DNA from: Syncephalis plumigaleata
Lineage: Eukaryota > Zoopagomycota > Zoopagomycetes > Zoopagales > Piptocephalidaceae
Direction of reading: 5' to 3'
DNA: 24,106 bases
NCBI GenBank assembly: GCA_025201365.1
Contig: JAIXMF010000208.1
Span: forward strand, 1-24,106
Both the position numbers and the translations under genes were made by a program. Positions 18,031-24,106 of the stretch are shown here, piece after piece. The first letter of the stretch is position 1; each line of letters begins with the position of its first letter. The notes beneath the pieces are model-generated. The model saw only the letters and a list, made by a program, of their open reading frames with translations. It did not search any database and had not been told where the DNA came from.

Positions 18031-19200
18031 TGAATAGTGTGCTGCTAAAGGCAATAGGGATGGGCGTATTGTGAGCGATTGTCGTTCAAGGATGTGTTTC
18101 AATCACAATTGATGAATGGTGACGGGATCTGTTGTCGTTGTCGTTGTTGTCGCGGTTGCGGTTATTTGATACGGTGTTAGATATCTCAGCAAGCCGTAAC
18201 AGATTGGATAACGAGATTGGCTATGTGCGAAAGTCAAAGCCTATGAAAGAGAAAAGAGGTATATGTAGAGAGAGAGCGAGAGAGAAAGAAGAAAATATTA
18301 AATTAAGTAAACCTGATATAGTATGTGTATAATGTATATAAACGCCACTAATAGCTAGTATAAAAGTGCCAGAACATACGTCAAATATATATATATATAG
18401 ATATCCACAAATTGACAAAACGCCAAGCGCAATAAACGAGAACGAAAGCGAGAACGAAAACGAAAACTTTAAAGCGTGGTGTGTATAGTAAGGCTATATG
18501 CGCACGCGCAATAACTTGATCACTAGTAGCGACACAATTTAGCGGATACGAAACGAAGAATGGAGAGGAGAGGAGGAGAAGAAGAAGTAGGGAATAATAG
18601 TGTATAGATAATAATACTAAAGGTGCAATATAGAAGCAAGTATAATAAAAAGGAAATAATAGTGTAATAGTGTAGAGGAGTAGTAGTAATAGTAGTGGTG
18701 GTGGTTTTTGACACAATAGAAAATTAAGAATAAAGAATGAAAGCCGGAATCGTCTAGTGTATCGTGTTGTAACAACAGTAGCAGTAGCAGAGCAGTAATT
18801 GACCTATCTATACGCATACACACAGAGGAAGAGAGGAGAGAGAGAGAGAGCAAATCCAGAGTGCAACCAAGAAAACAGGTAAAATGGATAAAACTTGGGA
18901 GTACAAATGAGGCACCCCAAAAAGTGCTTATATGCGTATGACCGGTCAGTCCGCGTGGTGATGTGTGCCTCTCTCTCTCTCATACACAGCGTATGTATGT
19001 GTCTTGTTCAAAGCGTAGAGATAACAACATGCGCCTCGACGCATGCCGGTGCATGTGTACCAATAGATACGACAGCAGATTGGCAATAATAAGTAATAAG
19101 AATGAACTTGGTCCAAATGAATATAAGAAAGTAAAAGTAATTGAGTGAAAGAGAGAGAGAGAGAGACATCATTTGTCCATTTGTTTGATGCGCAAGACAA
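18031..19200. other. Non-coding purine-rich and microsatellite DNA
   Basis: No credible gene. Simple sequence is abundant: GAGAGAGAGC-type runs at 18268-18290 and 18834-18850, an AT dinucleotide run near 18385-18400, a GAAAGCGAGAACGAAAAC-type tandem at 18440-18468, AGTAGTAGTAATAGTAGTGG near 18680-18705 and a GA run at 19149-19166. Open frames here follow composition. Confidence 0.5.
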
Positions 19201-19222
19201 GGCCAGCTACGACATTCATATC

Positions 19223-19249
19223 CATTTACCATTTCAAGGATGGTAAATG
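19223..19249. repeat. Perfect 10-bp inverted repeat, 7-nt loop
   Basis: CATTTACCAT, loop TTCAAGG, ATGGTAAATG. A second stem, TACTATT-AAC-AATAGTA, follows at 19274-19290. A 10-bp perfect stem with a short loop is rarely expected by chance in a region this size. Confidence 0.7.
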
Positions 19250-19498
19250 AAACAAACATACCAGAACAATTGCTACTATTAACAATAGTACCTAATACAA
19301 TATGAACAAGAAACGCGTATACGCATTATAGTACAATGATGATGCTAATCATTTACCTAGAACACAAGCATACATACTATTGCTAGTAGTAAAGAGATGA
19401 TGACAAATGAAGAATGAAAAAAGCGTAAAAAACAATTACAATAGAAAACACGCGTATTACAAGTGGTCATTGTCAACAAAACAATGCACTATAATATC

Positions 19499-19547
19499 TC
19501 ATCGTGTATTATAACGATATTCGGATATATCGTATCTCATACGATGA
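19499..19547. repeat. Nested hairpin
   Basis: Outer arms TCATCGT (19499-19505) and ACGATGA (19541-19547) enclose an inner stem ACGATAT (19514-19520) and ATATCGT (19527-19533) with loop TCGGAT. A third simple stem, GTAGAT-GGTTA-ATCTAC, is at 19574-19590. Confidence 0.55.
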
Positions 19548-19692
19548 AAAGTATAGTCACATCCATTAGTTATGTAGATGGTTAATCTACTACTACATCA
19601 TGATCGCTGTAGTTGCTAAAGCTATAAAAACCAGAAACAGCATACAATTATGACGTATGATGCCTGTGTGTACAAACAAACACAACGAGGCA

Positions 19693-20007
19693 GGATTGCG
19701 GCACATGTGGCCACAATCCCTTATACAACAGTATAATTCTACCCATTACACAGACAATGGGAATTAGTGTCACCCGACCAATAAAGATGATAGGTGCACC
19801 ACGACCATTCTCGTTATTGACTGCTTCTTCTCGGGTTAACGAGATACCTTGACAGTCATGGCAGTAGTAGTAGTAGTAGTAGTAGCTATAACAATAATAA
19901 ACCACATATATTCAAGCAATCATCCATTTGTAGTTATTCGATAATGTCGATCACAACGACTACCAATTCAGTAATGGTGTAGCACGTTTACCTATCGAAT
20001 TATCGAA
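19693..20007. other. Hairpin-dense segment, candidate structured RNA or DNA element
   Basis: Stems: GGATTG/CAATCC (19693-19719, extended by 3 bp after one mismatch), CCCATT/AATGGG (19742-19761), TCTCGTTA/TAACGAGA (19809-19844) and TTCGATAAT/ATTATCGAA (19937-19945 with 19999-20007). The last encloses two small 4-bp stems, like a three-way junction. The strand and even the existence of a transcript are unknown. A TAG trinucleotide microsatellite at about 19863-19886 interrupts the segment. Confidence 0.3.
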
Positions 20008-23000
20008 AAGTAATAATAATAATAGTGACAATTATAGCTATTTCATGAGGTATACGTGTACAATTTATGCAACGACGTAATAGTAACATGTAATAATAAT
20101 GAAATCATCATCACTCTACTGTAGATAGAATGTGATGCAATCATATCGGAATAAATATTAAACAACTACACCGAACGTATTACATTACACCATCGCAGTA
20201 TCCCATATTCTTTAGTGTCATTCTCTTTGTGCATCCAAAATAACCAGTATAGCCCATAGTTACTACACAACTAGTATCACTGTTACTTACCGAATTGAAC
20301 GTTGTTGATTGGTGGTGGTGATGGTGGTGATAGATCAAGGGAATAAGGCAAAGGTATATAGCGATAACAATGATGCAGGATGTCGAGAGTAGCCACAGGC
20401 TGGAGGAAATCTCGAGATATAGAAATAGAATAAAGTAATGTGGAAGATAAGAGTAAAGCGAATTGGGATTGGATGACGACGATAACAAGTAAACGATGGA
20501 GCTTGATGATGGTGGTGATAGGTCTGTACAGGATAAAGTTACGTTAGTATAATAAGCTTATTAATATAGATTGTGACATATAAATATATATATATGTAAT
20601 ATCAATTAATCATTTAGATGATGATGATTAATCAGCAGTATGAGCACTATCAAACAATGGTAAAAAGAAAAGAAACGGAACAATAACGAGTATGGTGGAA
20701 TACGGAAAGAATTGTAGCAACTCGTACAACCAACATTAATACAAAACGTGTGTTGTACTAATCGACCAATAAAACAGGAGCGAGTCTCCTTGGTCAAGTA
20801 CAAACAACATGTGACCAGCACATGAATATGACGACATGAATAACACCGACATCAGTCGTGACATGCAGCAAAGTAGCGGGTGGAAAAGAATAAAAACAAA
20901 CAGACAACTTACACTTTACGATGTTTGTTGTGTACGCGTGAATAAGAAAGAAGTGAATAAACAAATAGAGCTATAAACTGTTTACAGTAAGCGAATAAAC
21001 AATAAGGGAATAAACAAGTGCAACGCAATCGTATGCAAGATAAGAGATAGAGAATGATAATTAATAATAACAATACTAATACTAATAATAAACAATATAA
21101 GAATAGACGGCAGTTGAAATGATGATATGCCAAGAAATAGATGGTGTTTGTCCGAGGAGTAAGTGTCAGACGAGTAGAGTACAGCTAGTGTAGATGTGTC
21201 GTGATAAAGATGAATGAATCAATAAAACGTGTGCAGATACACACAACGACATACAACGATGATTCGAGAAAAGAAAAGAATACAGTTGTAGAATAATAAC
21301 GTGGAATGAAATGTGAAGTGAGAGAGAGAGGGTGCGCGTAAGTAAGCGTGTTCGATACACAGTGTTTATATAGAGGAAAAGAGAGATGGTATGAGGTGAT
21401 GACGTTAAACAAAGGCGCGCGCGTTGAATAAAATCATCAATGGTTGCTGGCCTTTTAAGCAAAACGGATAGTATTGGTGTAGTCGATCACAACGAGTAAC
21501 GCAGAGAGAGAAAGAGGAAGAGAGAGAATGCGAAACACTGTACCAAAACAATGGATAGATAGATGGAAAGAGAATAGGAGATAAGTGATGCAGTAAATAG
21601 CAACGAACAAGTGACGTATTTATACACTCGTCAGGATAGTAGAGAAGGTGTTGCTATATTACTACTACTACGAGATAAGTGGTGTGCACGTGAGAGTAAA
21701 GCAGTAACAAGTAGTAGGTGCCAAAAGTCAAAGCAAGAGATAAAACCGAGTAAGAAGGAGATAAGCGCAAGAGCGTGAATAATAATAAGGAGGAGGAGGA
21801 GGGATGAAGAGAAAATGACATGCCGACGATTCAACAAAGGCCACAACACATCTATCGACAACAACGACTCATCATCATCAGCGGCAACAGCATCATCAGC
21901 ATCGTTGTGTTTAGCATATTGTCGCCTTAAAACACTGCAATGACGGACGTGACGTCGATCAGCTGGTTAACACACGCGTGCTCATGTGTAAGGAACTTTC
22001 ATTATCGACAAGGCTAATGAAACGCGACATATTCAACTATCTATACATATGCGTGTAGATAAACAGACAAGTAGATAGAGACACTACACATGACATGACA
22101 TGCAACCTATCCATTCATAAACACTTATCGAGAATAAGTGCATACGCACATACACCTACACGCCTGTATTGGAAATGGATAAGAATACATAGGGAAAAAA
22201 GGAGTATTAACATAAATCATCTAGAGACATGATGATCACAAATGTATCATTCCGCTACAGCATCAGTAAAGAAACGAGTTAATACAAACCAGCCGCATCA
22301 TATAGACATATGTATATATACGTACAATATCTAGTTCAATAAGAATCAGTACGATTGAACGACTAAGAGGTGGATACGCAGAGTAAGAAAGAAAAGTAAA
22401 GCACGTTTTCCTAATGATCATAAAAGAGACAAATAGCAGTAATCACGACACATCTCAATATGTCGTGCATCCTTATGACGAATACGGATAGGGCGTGTTC
22501 CCTTAAAACTCATCAAAGATGGTAGGTCGTAGGTGGTATGTGTGCAAGCATGCGCGTGTAGTCATATCATTAACCATCTACTGGGTAACCCATCTCTATC
22601 CAGCATCATCATTCTAGTAGGCAACTATTAGGGTGCTGAGCACTTGCATTAAGGCTTGTCCTCCCACCAGGGAGAAAGAGAGAAAAAGATCGAATACCGT
22701 ATACATTCTATCTACTAACTATTACTAATATCAGCAGATGATAGATGATAGATAGCCACGGTCTATTGATCTACACGCATACCATTCTCACCGGGATGCA
22801 TCCACCTAACAACCGAGTCATTTCTAACCGTATCCTTCTCCAGTAACCATAACAAAGAGAGACAGCAATCGTAGAAGGGGTCAAAGAGAGGCGTGGCAAA
22901 TAAAAAACAGACGAATACACGAATAGATAAATGAACAATGCTGATTTATCCCGTGTGCTTACCTGTGGATGGTACAATCAAAATGTCAAATAAAAGAAGA

Positions 23001-23187
23001 GGAAGAGGAATAACACTGCTGTTTTTGTGCGTGTATGGATATTATCCACGTCAAGTAGAAGAATTGGAATAAAACTGACCGTGTAACAACGATGAAACTG
23101 GTTGATTGGTACGCACAAACAAACACGCAGAGATAATAAAATGAGGAATAAAAATGAAGAGAGAGAGGCAGAGAGAGGCAGATGTAA
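20008..23187. other. Long non-coding stretch with simple repeats and scattered hairpins
   Basis: No confident gene. Noted items are GGTGGTGGTGATGGTGGTG near 20310-20330, an AT run at 20581-20596, a GGAGGAGGAGG run at 21790-21801, and purine-rich GAGAGAGA runs near 21320 and 21500-21530. Stems TTTCATTA/TAATGAAA (21997-22022), CACTTAT/ATAAGTG (22122-22140) and CACGACA/TGTCGTG (22444-22467) are also present. Good minus-strand splice-donor strings occur at about 20291 (GGTAAGTAA) and 22963 (CAGGTAAGC). They could belong to distal leader exons of the GATA/PHD gene or to a non-coding transcript. Confidence 0.45.
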
Positions 23188-23203
23188 CTAGTTAGCTAAC
23201 TAG
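23188..23203. repeat. Perfect 16-bp palindrome
   Basis: CTAGTTAGCTAACTAG has no loop and ends exactly at 23188 and 23203. It lies between GA-rich repeats and a CAGT-type degenerate microsatellite at about 23259-23312. It could be a dimeric protein-binding site; nothing else supports a role. Confidence 0.6.
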
Positions 23204-23318
23204 ATAGAGATGTAGATAGACGGGAGAATGTCACGTTGTCCTACACGACCACACAGCCAGTCAGTCAATCAAGTCAATCGAATCAGTCAGTCAGTTAGTC
23301 GAGTCAGTCGAGGATTAG

Positions 23319-23441
23319 AAGGGAGTCAAGTGGGATAAGCGGGGAAAGGAGTGTATGCGAATGAGGAAGAGAGATGAGGAGAAGGCTAAGTTAGATCGTC
23401 GTTTGTCGTTCGCTACACGTGGTAGCATACTACCCACAAAG
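23319..23441 (+). other. Candidate coding exon, uncertain
   Basis: An open frame runs from 23319 to a GTAAAT donor at 23442. It contains ATGs at 23355 and 23361 and reads MRKRDEEKAKLDRRLSF followed by ATRGSILPTK. The composition is protein-like and includes an RRLSF kinase-site-like motif. It could be a first exon of a plus-strand gene continuing beyond the window, but no acceptor in matching phase gives a convincing continuation. Purine-rich background could also create it by chance. Confidence 0.2.
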
Positions 23442-23859
23442 GTAAATACACCGCATTAATGGTGTTATCATGCGCCAAGAACTAATCAGCATACCATATA
23501 TATAAACAATACCGCGCTCTCTCTTTCTCTCTCAACTAATCTATAGACATATAATCGTACGCATTGATGTTTACTTACGTGGTAATAAGCAATGTATCAC
23601 AAATGGATATGTGATCACGAGCAAGTATTGATTTAGGAGAAAGAAAGAGGAAAAAGAAGAAGCAAACTATATAATAATACGCGACAGATCAATCAATCTG
23701 ATGGTTAAGATAATGGTGGATAGTACGATAGCAAGGTTAATAATAAACAGGTTAGAGTATAGGGCGTATAACAATGATAATTAATGATGATAGTAGTAGT
23801 AGTAGTAGTAAGAAGTAAGCAAATAAAAAGTAAGTAAGGGTTGTTTAATGAGTTAATAG
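23442..23859. other. Non-coding gap between two exon candidates
   Basis: Contains CT-rich sequence ending CTAATCTATAG at about 23535-23546 (acceptor-like on plus), an AGAAAGAGGAAAAAGAAGAAG purine run near 23640-23662 and a TAG trinucleotide run at about 23791-23810. No gene is called. Confidence 0.4.
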
Positions 23860-24067
23860 GCAATCCTCTCAATGTGATAGTGTATATTTAAGAAATGTCT
23901 ATGAATTGGCGATGCCATGTCATGGGCTCATTATTAGCCAATGGCATATTGTAGAAAAAAGACAAATTCAACCAGCGGATTATGTCTCCGATGCTCGCTT
24001 AGTGGTTCATGTATCCAAGGATAGACACTCAATCAATGCTAATTTCTCATTCTCATACCAAATGTAG
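23860..24067 (+). other. Candidate terminal coding exon, uncertain
   Basis: An open frame of 72 codons (23852-24067), preceded by a possible TTAATAG acceptor ending at 23859 and closed by TAG at 24065-24067. Its translation is not low-complexity: CDSVYLRNVYELAMPCHGLI, then ISQWHIVEKRQIQPADYVSD, then ARLVVHVSKDRHS. No family is recognised. The phase does not fit the candidate exon at 23319-23441, so the two cannot be joined directly. A remnant of a mobile-element protein is also possible. Confidence 0.25.
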
Positions 24068-24106
24068 CGCCGAATAATGCGGTTATCGTCATATTACAAG
24101 TCAGCT

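Noticed and set aside
19648-20821. Minus-strand frames at 19648-19905 and 20606-20821 that both contain LT(R/K)E and FIGR
   Set aside because: The resemblance is a handful of residues, the frames also run through simple repeats (poly-Tyr, poly-His), and no splice structure supports them.
22550-22680. Possible tRNA or small structured RNA because of several short stems
   Set aside because: No cloverleaf, no T-loop GTTCRA-type motif and no anticodon arm could be built.
22763-22945. 60-codon minus-strand open frame ending RWMHPGENGMRVDQ
   Set aside because: Reads somewhat like protein, but has no start, no clear acceptor and no recognisable family; chance cannot be excluded.

Overview
The window looks like nuclear DNA of a fungus, most likely an early-diverging one of the Mucoromycota type. 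This placement is an inference. It rests on short spliceosomal introns (about 50-76 nt, mostly GTAAG donors, several with TACTAAT-like branch sites just before the acceptor), a multi-exon RNA polymerase I subunit A49 gene, a polyglutamine-rich GATA-like/PHD-finger protein, an F-box gene and a 5'-truncated LINE. The DNA is AT-rich (roughly 60% by eye) and much of it is non-coding, simple or degenerate-repeat sequence.

Layout. 199-2184 (-): four-exon gene for an unrecognised 605-residue protein. 2189-2767: dead LINE fragment with a 20-bp target-site duplication, inserted a few bases upstream of that gene's start codon. 3288-4910 (-): two-exon F-box gene; the block just upstream of its start (4923-5037) has a second copy at 2986-3099. 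5106-5802 (-): four-exon gene for a small coiled-coil protein that faintly resembles the BAF57/SMARCE1 coiled-coil region. 5928-12540: a large inverted pair. Two convergent two-exon genes (A, 6101-6901 +; B, 11943-12369 -) share about 306 bp of promoter, first exon, intron and early second exon, plus a 3' block, but encode unrelated bodies. Between them lie 4-5 kb of low-complexity DNA, pyrimidine-rich on the left and purine-rich on the right. 12799-14473 (+): seven-exon RPA49. 14902-17547 (-): single-exon GATA-like/PHD regulator, convergent with RPA49. 17548-24106: about 6.5 kb with no confident gene, microsatellites, many short hairpins, minus-strand donor-like sites and one or two cryptic exon candidates near the right edge.

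Functionally, RPA49 (rRNA transcription), the GATA/PHD protein and perhaps the small coiled-coil protein are nuclear; the F-box protein would be a substrate adaptor for SCF ubiquitin ligases. Nothing shows that the genes form one pathway. The most unusual object is the inverted 5928-12540 locus, where the same promoter and N-terminal leader drive two different protein bodies. All exon joins were worked out by eye from splice signals and frame continuity; no search or alignment program was run.
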